Assembly: GCA_036376915.1 (NCBI GenBank)
Contig: DASUZK010000099.1
Span: 1 to 11,481 of the forward strand
Direction of reading: 5' to 3'
Source of the DNA: VRUE01 sp036376915
Lineage (GTDB): Bacteria > Actinomycetota > Thermoleophilia > Solirubrobacterales > 70-9
DNA: 11,481 nt
Positions 1 through 6,646 of this stretch are shown in pieces. The notes beneath the pieces are model-generated. The model made no database searches and was not told the origin of the DNA. It saw nothing but the letters and a program-made list of their open reading frames with translations. Position 1 is the stretch's first letter. Each line of letters starts with the position of its first letter. Made by a program: the position numbers and the translations under genes.

Positions 1-56
1 TGCCCCACCCCAAAACGCTCGGCGGGAGCCTCGCTTGAGTGTTTTGGGGTGGGGCA
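1..56 (+). repeat. Palindromic repeat element, copy 1
   Basis: Two 20-nt arms (1-20 and 37-56) pair around a 16-nt loop. The outer 16 bp are perfect and the inner part has one G-T pair. The core reads CCCCAAAACGCTC, loop, GAGTGTTTTGGGG. The same core and loop recur at 1579-1654 in the opposite orientation, with about two loop differences, so this is a repeated element and not a chance hairpin. It lies 60 bp upstream of the acyl-CoA ligase. Strand is assigned from the orientation in which the imperfect inner pair is a G-U wobble in RNA. It begins at the first base of the window, so its outer edge may be cut. It could be a REP-like dispersed repeat or a terminator of an unseen upstream gene. 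Confidence 0.85.
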
Positions 57-115
57 CCCGACCCCTCTGTTCAGTCCGGAGGCTCGGCATGGCTCCGTAG
101 GGGAGACTGCCGGGC

Positions 116-1552
116 GTGAATTTCGTCGAGCTTATGGAGGCCTCTCCCGCCTCGCGCCGCGGGATCGTGGCGATCGATGCTGAGGGGCGGCGGCGGGACT
201 GGTATTTCGGGGAACTGATTGCTTGCTCGGCGGGACTTTCCGGAGCGTTTGCCGCGCGGGGGGTGAAGCGTGGCGATGTCGTGATGACGTTGGTGGGGAA
301 TCGGATCGAGTGGGTGTTGTCGCTGCTTGCCTGCTGGCGGATGGGGGCGGTGGCGCTGCCTTGCAGCACGCAGCTGCGACGGCACGACTTGGAGGTGCGG
401 GTGGCGGCGGCCGATCCGAAGCTCTGCGTTGGTGAGGGGGCGCTGCTGGCAGAGATGCCCGGTGGGGTCGAGACGATGACGATGGACGAGGTCGCCGCCG
501 TTCTCGACGAGGACCGGCCGCAGGAGACGCCGGCGCCGGTCGAAGCGATGGGCCCCGAGGACCCGGCGCTGATCGTCTTCACCTCCGGCACCACCGGCGA
601 GCCACGGGGCGTTGTTCATGCCTACCGGTATCTGGAAGGCCAGCGAGCCCAGGCGGAGCACTGGCTGGGATCGCGCAAGGACGAGCTGGCCTGGTGCACG
701 ACGTCGACCGGCTGGTCGAAGTCGGCCCGCAACGTCTTCCTCGCCCCCTGGCTGACGGGAGCCTCCGCGGTGATCCACGACGGGCGCTTCGACCCGGCCG
801 AGCGGCTGGACATCGCCGAGGCGCTCGGGGTCAACGTGCTCTGCCAAGCCCCGACCGAGTACCGGATGCTGGCCAAGCGCACCGCCCTGCGCCCGCTCCC
901 GGCCCTGCGCCGGATGGTCTCTGCCGGCGAGCCGCTGGAGGCGGAGACGATTGCGGCCTTCCGCGAGGCGATGGGCCTGGAGCCCGCCGACGGCTATGGT
1001 CAGACCGAGACCGGCCACGTCAGCGGCAACCTCGCGGGAGAACCGATCAAGCCCGGCTCGATGGGCAAGCCGCTGCCGGGGATCGAGACGCGGATCGTCG
1101 ACGGCGAGCTGCAGCTCCGCGCCGCCTCCTCCCCCACCTTCTTCTCGCGCTACCTCGACGGCGAGCGCTTCGAGGGCGAGTGGTGGGGCACCGGGGACCT
1201 GGTCCGCGAGGACGAGCACGGCTACCTCTACTTCGAGGGCCGCGGCGACGACATCATCCTCTCCTCCGGCTACCGGATCGGCCCCTTCGAGGTCGAGTCC
1301 GCCCTCCTCTCCCACCCCGCCGTCGCCGAGGCCGCCGCCGTCGCCGCCCCCGACCCCGAGCGCGGCGCCGTGGTACGCGCAATCGTCGTTCCCCGCGAGC
1401 GCCAGCCAAGCTCCGAGCTAGCCGACGAGCTGAAGGAGCACTGCAAGCGGGAGACGGCTCCCTACAAGTCCCCCCGCATCGTCGAGTTCGCCACCGAGCT
1501 ACCGAAGACGAACAGCGGCAAGATCAAACGGGCAGAGCTTCGACGAGAGTAA
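116..1552 (+). CDS. AMP-forming acyl-CoA synthetase (ANL superfamily, medium-chain/ACSM-like)
   Basis: This enzyme should activate a carboxylic acid to an acyl-adenylate with ATP and transfer it to CoA, in the cytosol. The adenylating P-loop is at 155-165 (FTSGTTGEPRG, with Arg164 where Lys is usual). An ACSM-like segment TGWSKS lies near 198-203, followed by APTEYR at 245-250. The A5 motif YGQTET is at 294-299 and the A7 Asp is D361 in GTGD. The hinge region is GRGDD near 375-379. The C-terminal domain has YRIGPFEVES (386-395) and the catalytic lysine K469 in PKTNSGKIKR. At 478 aa it is shorter than usual acetyl/medium-chain synthetases (about 530-570), mostly through a compact N-terminus. 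GTG 116 is the first start after an in-frame stop at 98-100, with GGGGAG at 100-105 as a plausible ribosome site. The substrate cannot be read from sequence; fatty, aromatic or short branched acids are all possible. The first ~125 codons use far fewer C-ending codons than the rest. Confidence 0.92.
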   Translation: MNFVELMEASPASRRGIVAIDAEGRRRDWYFGELIACSAGLSGAFAARGVKRGDVVMTLVGNRIEWVLSLLACWRMGAVALPCSTQLRRHDLEVRVAAADPKLCVGEGALLAEMPGGVETMTMDEVAAVLDEDRPQETPAPVEAMGPEDPALIVFTSGTTGEPRGVVHAYRYLEGQRAQAEHWLGSRKDELAWCTTSTGWSKSARNVFLAPWLTGASAVIHDGRFDPAERLDIAEALGVNVLCQAPTEYRMLAKRTALRPLPALRRMVSAGEPLEAETIAAFREAMGLEPADGYGQTETGHVSGNLAGEPIKPGSMGKPLPGIETRIVDGELQLRAASSPTFFSRYLDGERFEGEWWGTGDLVREDEHGYLYFEGRGDDIILSSGYRIGPFEVESALLSHPAVAEAAAVAAPDPERGAVVRAIVVPRERQPSSELADELKEHCKRETAPYKSPRIVEFATELPKTNSGKIKRAELRRE

Positions 1553-1578
1553 GACGGCAGTCCCGACCGGAACGGGAA

Positions 1579-1654
1579 GGGCGACGGGCGCCCCTCCCCA
1601 AAACACTCCAGCGAGGCTCCTGCCGAGCGTTTTGGGGAGGGGCGCCCGTCGCCC
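1579..1654 (-). repeat. Palindromic repeat element, copy 2 (inverted relative to copy 1)
   Basis: Arms 1579-1608 and 1625-1654 form a 30-bp stem with a single mismatch (A-C on this strand, G-U on the other) and a 16-nt loop. Reverse-complemented, its core and loop match the element at 1-56 almost base for base, with 14 of 16 loop bases identical. It starts 26 bp after the acyl-CoA ligase stop and ends 16 bp before the aminotransferase ATG. It could therefore terminate the first transcript or block read-through. There is no T-tract after it, so a classical intrinsic terminator is not certain. Its stem is longer than that of copy 1 because the outer flank (ggcgacgggcgc) also pairs. Confidence 0.88.
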
Positions 1655-1658
1655 CCTC

Positions 1659-1664
1659 TACGCT
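1659..1664 (+). promoter_or_regulatory. Candidate -10 element for leaderless aminotransferase mRNA
   Basis: TACGCT fits TANNNT and sits 6 nt before the ATG at 1671, where no Shine-Dalgarno sequence is present. This is the spacing expected if transcription starts at or next to the start codon. No good -35 is visible; the region 17 bp upstream is the right arm of the palindrome. Confidence 0.4.
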
Positions 1665-1670
1665 TCGCCC

Positions 1671-3032
1671 ATGAACCAGATCGACCGCAAGCGGATCGCG
1701 GCGCTGACCGAGGCGCAGCAGGAGCAGTTCCGCAACAGGACAGGGCAGTCCGCCAAGACGTTCGAGCGCGCGGTCAAGGTAATGCCGAACGGCGTCCCCT
1801 CATCCTTCCAGTCCAACGACCCGTGGCCGGTCTACGTCGAGCGCGGCAGGGGCAGCCGGGTCTGGGACGTCGACGGCAACGAGTACGCCGACTTCCACAA
1901 CGGCTTCGGCGTGATGTGCATCGGCCACGCCAACCCGACCGTCGGCGCGGCGGTGAAGGCGCGGATCGACGAAGGCACGCACTTCGCCGCCCCCACCGAC
2001 GGCTCGATCGCCGTCGCCGAGGAGCTCTGCCGCCGCTTCGGCCTGCCGCAGTGGCGCTTCAACAACTCCGGCACCGAGGCGACGATGGACGCCGTCCACC
2101 TCGCCCGCGGCGCCACCGGCCGCGACGTCATCCTCAAGATCGAGGGCTCCTACCACGGCCACCACGACGCCGTGATGGTCTCCGTCTACCCGCCGCTGGA
2201 GGCGCTTGGTGCGCGCGACGACCCGGTCAGCGTCCCCTACGGCGGCGGCATCCCCGACGCGGTGCGCGAGCTGACCCGGGCCGTCCCCTTCAACGACGCC
2301 GACGCCCTGCAGAGCGTCCTGGAGAAGATCGGCGAGCAGGTCGCCGGGCTGATCATGGAGCCGGCGATGATGAACATCAACATCATCCCGCCGCGCGAGG
2401 GATACCTGGAGCGGGTGCGCAAGCTGACCGCCGAGCACGGCGTGAAGCTGATCTTCGATGAGGTGAAGACCGGGGCGACGATCTCGCCGGGCGGCGCAAC
2501 CGCCCGCTTCGGCGTCGTCCCGGACATGATCACCCTCGCCAAGGCGAGCTGCGGCGGCTACCCGGGCGGCGCGATCGGGATGAGCGAGGAGCTGGCGGCG
2601 ATCGTCGCCGACGGCGCGGTCAAGCAGTACGGCACCTTCAACGGCAACCCGCTGGTGATGGCCGCCGCCGAGGCGACCCTGACCGAGGTCCTCACCGACG
2701 ACGCCTACGAGCGCTTCGAGGCAACCAACCGGCGCCTGCTCGACAGCTGCCAGGGGATCATCGACGGCTACGACCTCCCCGCCTACACAGAGGGCATAGG
2801 CGCCAAGGGCTGCGTGATCTTCTCGCCGACCCGGATGTTCGAGTATCGCGACTACCTCAGCGACGTCGACGAGGAGCTGTCGACCCTCGCCTGGCTCTAC
2901 CACATGAACCACGGGATCTTCATGACGCCGGGGGTCGAGGAGGAGTGGACCCTGTCGATCGCCCACACCGACGAAGACCTGCAGCGCTACCTCGACGCCT
3001 TCGAGGCCTTCGCCCGCGACGTAACCGCCTGA
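1671..3032 (+). CDS. Class III PLP-dependent aminotransferase, glutamate-1-semialdehyde aminomutase-like
   Basis: A 453-aa fold-type I PLP enzyme that moves an amino group. Family landmarks are present: the phosphate-binding NSGTEA (132-137), the ring-stacking YHGHHD (161-166), Asp263 in FDEVKTG for the pyridine nitrogen, Schiff-base Lys291 in LAKASCGG, and GTFNGNPL (321-328). These resemble HemL and beta-amino-acid aminotransferases. Several HemL-typical stretches differ: FDEVKTGATISPGG in place of FDEVMTGFRV, and an extra N-terminal ~25 residues. I therefore do not call it hemL. The start is ATG 1671; a further-upstream start at 1632 would lie inside the palindrome and adds non-conserved residues. 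There is no Shine-Dalgarno site, but a TANNNT box precedes the ATG. The neighbouring acyl-CoA ligase might supply or consume a linked substrate, but the hairpin between them argues against a simple operon. The amino donor and acceptor are unknown. Confidence 0.9.
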   Translation: MNQIDRKRIAALTEAQQEQFRNRTGQSAKTFERAVKVMPNGVPSSFQSNDPWPVYVERGRGSRVWDVDGNEYADFHNGFGVMCIGHANPTVGAAVKARIDEGTHFAAPTDGSIAVAEELCRRFGLPQWRFNNSGTEATMDAVHLARGATGRDVILKIEGSYHGHHDAVMVSVYPPLEALGARDDPVSVPYGGGIPDAVRELTRAVPFNDADALQSVLEKIGEQVAGLIMEPAMMNINIIPPREGYLERVRKLTAEHGVKLIFDEVKTGATISPGGATARFGVVPDMITLAKASCGGYPGGAIGMSEELAAIVADGAVKQYGTFNGNPLVMAAAEATLTEVLTDDAYERFEATNRRLLDSCQGIIDGYDLPAYTEGIGAKGCVIFSPTRMFEYRDYLSDVDEELSTLAWLYHMNHGIFMTPGVEEEWTLSIAHTDEDLQRYLDAFEAFARDVTA

Positions 3033-3038
3033 ACCCGC

Positions 3039-3087
3039 CCGCCGACGGGGCGATCAATAGATACTTGACGTATCGGCCCGTCGGCGG
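3039..3087. terminator. Hairpin between convergent genes, probable bidirectional terminator
   Basis: Arms 3039-3054 and 3072-3087 pair over 16 bp with one mismatch. The intervening sequence contains a small competing hairpin (GATAC, loop, GTATC). It lies 6 bp past the aminotransferase stop (3032) and 6 bp past the GGDEF-EAL stop (3094), so it can serve both transcripts. There is no clear T-run on either strand. Confidence 0.65.
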
Positions 3088-3093
3088 CCCGAG

Positions 3094-4497
3094 CTAGAGC
3101 GCCTCGGCTACGTCGACGGGGCGGCCGAGGTGGTAGCCCTGGGCCATGTCGACGCCGTACTCGCGCAGCATCTCGGCGGTGACGTCGTCCTGGACGTACT
3201 CGGCGATCGTGGTCTTGCCGAGGCCGCGGGCGATCTGGACGATCGCCTGGACGGTGAGCTGGTCGGCGTCGCTGTTGGGCATGTCGCGGATGAACGAGCC
3301 GTCGATCTTGATCAGGTCGAAGGGAATCTTCTTCAGGTAGTGGAAGGGGCCGAAGCCGGCGCCGTAGTCGTCGATCGCGACCTGGCAGCCGAACTCCGTC
3401 AGGCGATCGGCGAAGCCTCCCGCCGCTTCGTAGTCGTGGACCCGCGCCGTCTCGGTGATCTCGAAGGTGCAGCGAGCCGGGTCGGCGTCGCCCTCGTCGA
3501 GGCGCCGCTCGATGAATTCGAGCACCGAGAGATCCGCGACCGAGGCGCCGGAGAGGTTGACGTGCAGGGAGACCGGGTCTCCACTGCGCTCGCGCCCCGC
3601 GAGCAGCTCGAGGGCCTGGGCGACGACCCAGCGGTCGAGCTCCTGGACCATGCCGGAGCGCTCCGCCGCCTCGATGAAGGCGGCCGCGGGGAGCAGCTCG
3701 CCGTTCTCGCCGGTCATCCGCAGGAGCAGCTCGTAGCGCTCGATCCCCCCGGAGGCGAGGCTGCGGATCGGCTGGGTGTGAAGGCTGAGGCGATCGTGGG
3801 TGAGCGCGTCGCGGATCCGGGCGCTCGTGGTCTGCCGGCGCTCCTGCCGGCGTTTGGGTTCGCCGGGATCCTGAAAGAGGACGATCTGGTTGCGGCCCTC
3901 TTCCTTGGCCCAGTACATCGCCTGGTCCGCCGCGGCCAGCACCGCCTCGGCGCCGACCTCGCGCTCGCCGCCGAACATCGTTATCCCGACGCTGATCGTC
4001 GCGTTCGGGGCGTCGGGGGTGGGCGCGGTGCTCTCGGCGACCTGCGCGCGAAGGTCCTCGCCGAGCTGCAGGGCGCCAGGAGTGTCGGTCTGGGGCATCA
4101 GCACCGCGAACTCGTCCCCGGAGAGGCGGGCGACGATGTCGGTGGTGCGCACCCGTTCCCGCATCAGGCCGGCGATGCGGCGGATCAGGACGTCGCCGGC
4201 ATGGTGGCCGAAGGAGTCGTTGACCGCCTTGAGATCGTCGATGTCGATGATCATCACCGCGCCCTGGCCGCCGTAGCGGGCGGTGAAAGAGGTGAACTGG
4301 TCGAGCTCGGAGCGGAAGCGGCGCCGGTCGAGCAGCCCGGTGAGCGCATCGTGGTCGGCGATGTAACGGAGCTGCGCCTCGGTCTTCTGCGCCTTGGCGA
4401 GGGCTTCGTCGACGACCCGGCGATCGTCGGGAGCGAGCTTTTCCAGGACCGACTCGATCTCTGGATTGCTCTGGGTCGGGAGGGCTTCCTCGGTCAC
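3094..4497 (-). CDS. GGDEF-EAL dual-domain c-di-GMP enzyme, cytosolic
   Basis: 467 aa with no transmembrane, PAS or response-regulator domain, only a ~45-aa helical lead-in. The diguanylate cyclase domain (about 47-208) starts with HDALTGLLDRRRF. Its active site is SGDEF (126-130), an accepted variant of GGDEF, and an RxxD inhibitory site (R117-D120) lies exactly five residues upstream. The phosphodiesterase domain (about 225-465) has ELLLR at 256-260 in place of EALLR. It keeps the metal/catalytic set: E256, N314, E346, D376, D377, K397, E433 and Q453. Loop 6 reads DDYGAGFGPF, slightly divergent. Both activities therefore look possible; which dominates cannot be read. The GTG start at 4497 has no Shine-Dalgarno site but has TACCTT six nucleotides upstream. 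The gene is divergent from the DUF255 gene (131 bp between starts). With no sensor domain, regulation may act through expression or through GTP or c-di-GMP binding. Confidence 0.93.
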   Translation of the reverse strand: MTEEALPTQSNPEIESVLEKLAPDDRRVVDEALAKAQKTEAQLRYIADHDALTGLLDRRRFRSELDQFTSFTARYGGQGAVMIIDIDDLKAVNDSFGHHAGDVLIRRIAGLMRERVRTTDIVARLSGDEFAVLMPQTDTPGALQLGEDLRAQVAESTAPTPDAPNATISVGITMFGGEREVGAEAVLAAADQAMYWAKEEGRNQIVLFQDPGEPKRRQERRQTTSARIRDALTHDRLSLHTQPIRSLASGGIERYELLLRMTGENGELLPAAAFIEAAERSGMVQELDRWVVAQALELLAGRERSGDPVSLHVNLSGASVADLSVLEFIERRLDEGDADPARCTFEITETARVHDYEAAGGFADRLTEFGCQVAIDDYGAGFGPFHYLKKIPFDLIKIDGSFIRDMPNSDADQLTVQAIVQIARGLGKTTIAEYVQDDVTAEMLREYGVDMAQGYHLGRPVDVAEAL

Positions 4498-4503
4498 TCA
4501 CTG

Positions 4504-4509
4504 AAGGTA
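4504..4509 (-). promoter_or_regulatory. Candidate -10 element for leaderless GGDEF-EAL mRNA
   Basis: On the minus strand TACCTT (TANNNT) lies 6 nt before the GTG at 4497. No Shine-Dalgarno-like sequence is present. No convincing -35 hexamer is seen upstream, so the call rests on spacing and repetition of the pattern at neighbouring genes. Confidence 0.4.
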
Positions 4510-4615
4510 GAACTTTCGGGACCCGCTCGGATCGCACGCCATGCATGACTGCAGGGAATTCGTTCAAGTATCGGCTACTCCTTGCCGCCAATAGTGGGGG
4601 CCAAGCGTCCGCGGG

Positions 4616-4621
4616 TAGTGT
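4616..4621 (+). promoter_or_regulatory. Candidate -10 element for leaderless DUF255 mRNA
   Basis: TAGTGT (TANNNT) ends 7 nt before the ATG at 4629, and no ribosome site precedes that ATG. The arrangement is the same as at the aminotransferase and GGDEF-EAL genes. The -35 is unclear. Confidence 0.35.
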
Positions 4622-4628
4622 GAACGCC

Positions 4629-6596
4629 ATGGCAAACCGCTTGGCGCAGGAGACCAGCCCGTACCTGCTGCAGCACCGTGACAACCCCGTTGACTGGTAT
4701 CCGTGGGGCGAGGAGGCGCTGGCCCGCGCCCGCGAGGAGGACCGCCCGATCCTGCTCTCCGTCGGCTACTCGGCCTGCCACTGGTGCCATGTGATGGAGC
4801 GCGAGTCCTTCGAGGACGCGGAGACCGCCACCTACATGAACGAGCACTTCGTCAACGTCAAGGTCGACCGCGAGGAGCGGCCCGACGTCGACGCCCTCTA
4901 CATGGAGGCGGTGCAGGCGATCAGCGGCCAGGGCGGCTGGCCGATGACGGTCTTCCTCGACCCCGAGGGCGTGCCCTTCTACGGCGGCACCTACTTCCCA
5001 CCCGACGAGGGCCGCGGAATGCCCAGCTTCCGCATGGTGATGGAAGCCGTCGCCGACGCCTTCGAGCGCAAGCGCGAGGAGATCGGCGAGCGGGCGCCGG
5101 AGATGCGGGCCCGGCTCGGCGCGATCGGGCAGATCGAGCCGGCCGCCCAACCCCTGGAGGCCGCCGCGGTCGAGGAGGCCGTCGCCCGGCTGCTCGAAAG
5201 CGCCGACGTGCAACGAGGCGGCTTCGGCGGCGCGCCGAAGTTCCCACCGGCCCTGGCGCTGGAGCTGCTGCTCGCCCGCGGCGAGCCGGCGGTCGTCGAG
5301 CGCACGCTCGACGCGATGCTCGCCGGCGGCATCTACGACCAGGTAGGCGGCGGCTTCGCCCGCTACGCGGTCGACGCCTCCTGGCTCGTCCCCCACTTCG
5401 AGAAGATGCTCTACGACAACGCCCTGCTGGCACGGGCCTACCTGCACGGCTGGCAGGCCTTCGGCCACGAGCGCTACCGCCGTGCCTGCGAGGAGACGCT
5501 CGACTGGGCGCTGCGCGAGATGCGCGGGCCCGAGGGCGGCTTCTACTCGGCGCTCGACGCCGACTCCGAGGGCGAGGAGGGCCGCTTCTACGTCTGGACT
5601 CCCGAGCAGATCCGCGCGGTGCTTGGAGACGGGGCGCAACCCGTCATCGATTTCTACGGCGTCACGGAGCGCGGCAACTTCGAGGGCAGCAACATCCTCC
5701 ACCTCGCCCACGGCGCTGACGCCGAGCAGCCGACCGGCCTCGAGGATGCCCGTCGCGCCCTCTACGAGGCGCGCGCACAGCGCGTCTGGCCCGGCCTGGA
5801 CGACAAGCGCCTCACCGCTTGGAACGCGCTGATGCTCGACGCCCTGGCCGAGGCCGGGGCGGTGCTGGAGCGCGAGGACTACCTCGACGCCGCGCGGGCC
5901 GGCGCAGACTTCATCTGGGAAGAGCTGCGCGACGCCGACGGCAACCTGCTGCGCACCTGGAAGGACGGACGCGGCCACCTCAACGCCTACCTCGAGGACC
6001 ACGCCTTCCTGCTCGAGGCACTGCTCGGGCTCTATGAAGCGACCTTCGAGCAGCAGTGGTTCGACCGGGGCCGCTCCGTCGCCGACACCATGATCGAGCG
6101 CTTCGGCGACCCCGAGCGCGGCGGCTTCTTCTCCACCTCGGACGACCACGAAGCCCTGATCGCCCGCCGCAAGGAGATCGGCGACCACCCGATCCCCTCC
6201 GGCAACTCCTCGGCGGCGATGGGCCTCCTCCGCCTCGCCGCCCTCACGGGCGAGCGACGCTACGGACAGCAGGCCGAGTCCGTCTTCCGCCTCTTCGCCG
6301 GCCCCGCCGCCAGCCACCCCGAGTCCTTCGCCCACCTCCTGAGAGCTATCGACTTCCACCTCTCCCCCACCAGGGAGGTGGCCTTGATCGGCGACGACCT
6401 GACCGAGCTGTCCCGCGCCGTCCGGACCGAGCACCGCCCCCACCTCGTCCTGGCCGGTGGCCCAGAGGGGAGCGAGATTCCGGAGCTGCTCAAAAGTCGA
6501 CCGGCGATCGAGGGAAAACCGACGGCATACGTCTGCGAGAACTTCGCCTGCCAAGCGCCGGTGTCCGATCCGGTGTCCCTCGCAGCCATGCTTTAG
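4629..6596 (+). CDS. DUF255 thioredoxin-fold / six-hairpin glycosidase-like protein (YyaL/SPATA20 family)
   Basis: 655 aa, full length for the family. The N-terminal thioredoxin-like domain begins with the family signature ETSPYLLQH...NPVDWYPW (8-26). It carries C50-H-W-C53 in SACHWCHVM and a cis-Pro region GGWPMTVFL (102-110) followed by YGGTYFPP. The rest is an alpha/alpha barrel with conserved GGFGGAPKFP (197-206), GGIYDQVGGGF (233-243), PHFEKMLYDN (255-264), DADSEGEEG (310-318) and, at the end, CENFACQ (636-642). The family is widespread (B. subtilis YyaL, human SPATA20) but its biochemical role is not established; a redox or sugar-related activity is only suggested by fold. ATG 4629 is chosen because the signature begins right after it; an upstream ATG at 4545 adds 28 unrelated residues. 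There is no signal peptide, so it is likely cytosolic. The MMPL gene follows after 50 bp on the same strand and may be co-transcribed. Confidence 0.94.
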   Translation: MANRLAQETSPYLLQHRDNPVDWYPWGEEALARAREEDRPILLSVGYSACHWCHVMERESFEDAETATYMNEHFVNVKVDREERPDVDALYMEAVQAISGQGGWPMTVFLDPEGVPFYGGTYFPPDEGRGMPSFRMVMEAVADAFERKREEIGERAPEMRARLGAIGQIEPAAQPLEAAAVEEAVARLLESADVQRGGFGGAPKFPPALALELLLARGEPAVVERTLDAMLAGGIYDQVGGGFARYAVDASWLVPHFEKMLYDNALLARAYLHGWQAFGHERYRRACEETLDWALREMRGPEGGFYSALDADSEGEEGRFYVWTPEQIRAVLGDGAQPVIDFYGVTERGNFEGSNILHLAHGADAEQPTGLEDARRALYEARAQRVWPGLDDKRLTAWNALMLDALAEAGAVLEREDYLDAARAGADFIWEELRDADGNLLRTWKDGRGHLNAYLEDHAFLLEALLGLYEATFEQQWFDRGRSVADTMIERFGDPERGGFFSTSDDHEALIARRKEIGDHPIPSGNSSAAMGLLRLAALTGERRYGQQAESVFRLFAGPAASHPESFAHLLRAIDFHLSPTREVALIGDDLTELSRAVRTEHRPHLVLAGGPEGSEIPELLKSRPAIEGKPTAYVCENFACQAPVSDPVSLAAML

Positions 6597-6646
6597 ACAT
6601 TCAGCGACCCCGCCCGTCGCGGCACTTTGATACAGATGCACGACCA

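Noticed and set aside
71..1315. 414-aa minus-strand open frame opposite the acyl-CoA ligase
   Set aside because: Low-complexity Gly/Arg/Ala composition with no recognisable domain; the + strand frame has all ANL motifs.
1..1654. Gene plus inverted palindromes as an insertion sequence or composite transposon
   Set aside because: No transposase is present, the gene between is a housekeeping-type enzyme, and no target-site duplication could be identified next to the elements.
1579..1654. Riboswitch in front of the aminotransferase
   Set aside because: A single long perfect hairpin with a repeated loop is not like a ligand-binding aptamer, and the related copy sits in front of a different gene in the other orientation.
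3130..4548. Long open frame on the + strand opposite the GGDEF-EAL gene
   Set aside because: It is an antisense shadow caused by high-GC codon bias; the minus-strand frame carries clear domain motifs and this one carries none.
4575..6641. 688-aa minus-strand open frame opposite DUF255
   Set aside because: A mirror of GC-rich codons; the + strand frame matches a full-length known family end to end.
6056..6646. Upstream extension of the MMPL frame giving a 1028-aa protein
   Set aside because: The extra residues are an Arg/Pro-rich out-of-frame reading of the DUF255 gene; GTG 6647 gives a proper MMPL N-terminus.
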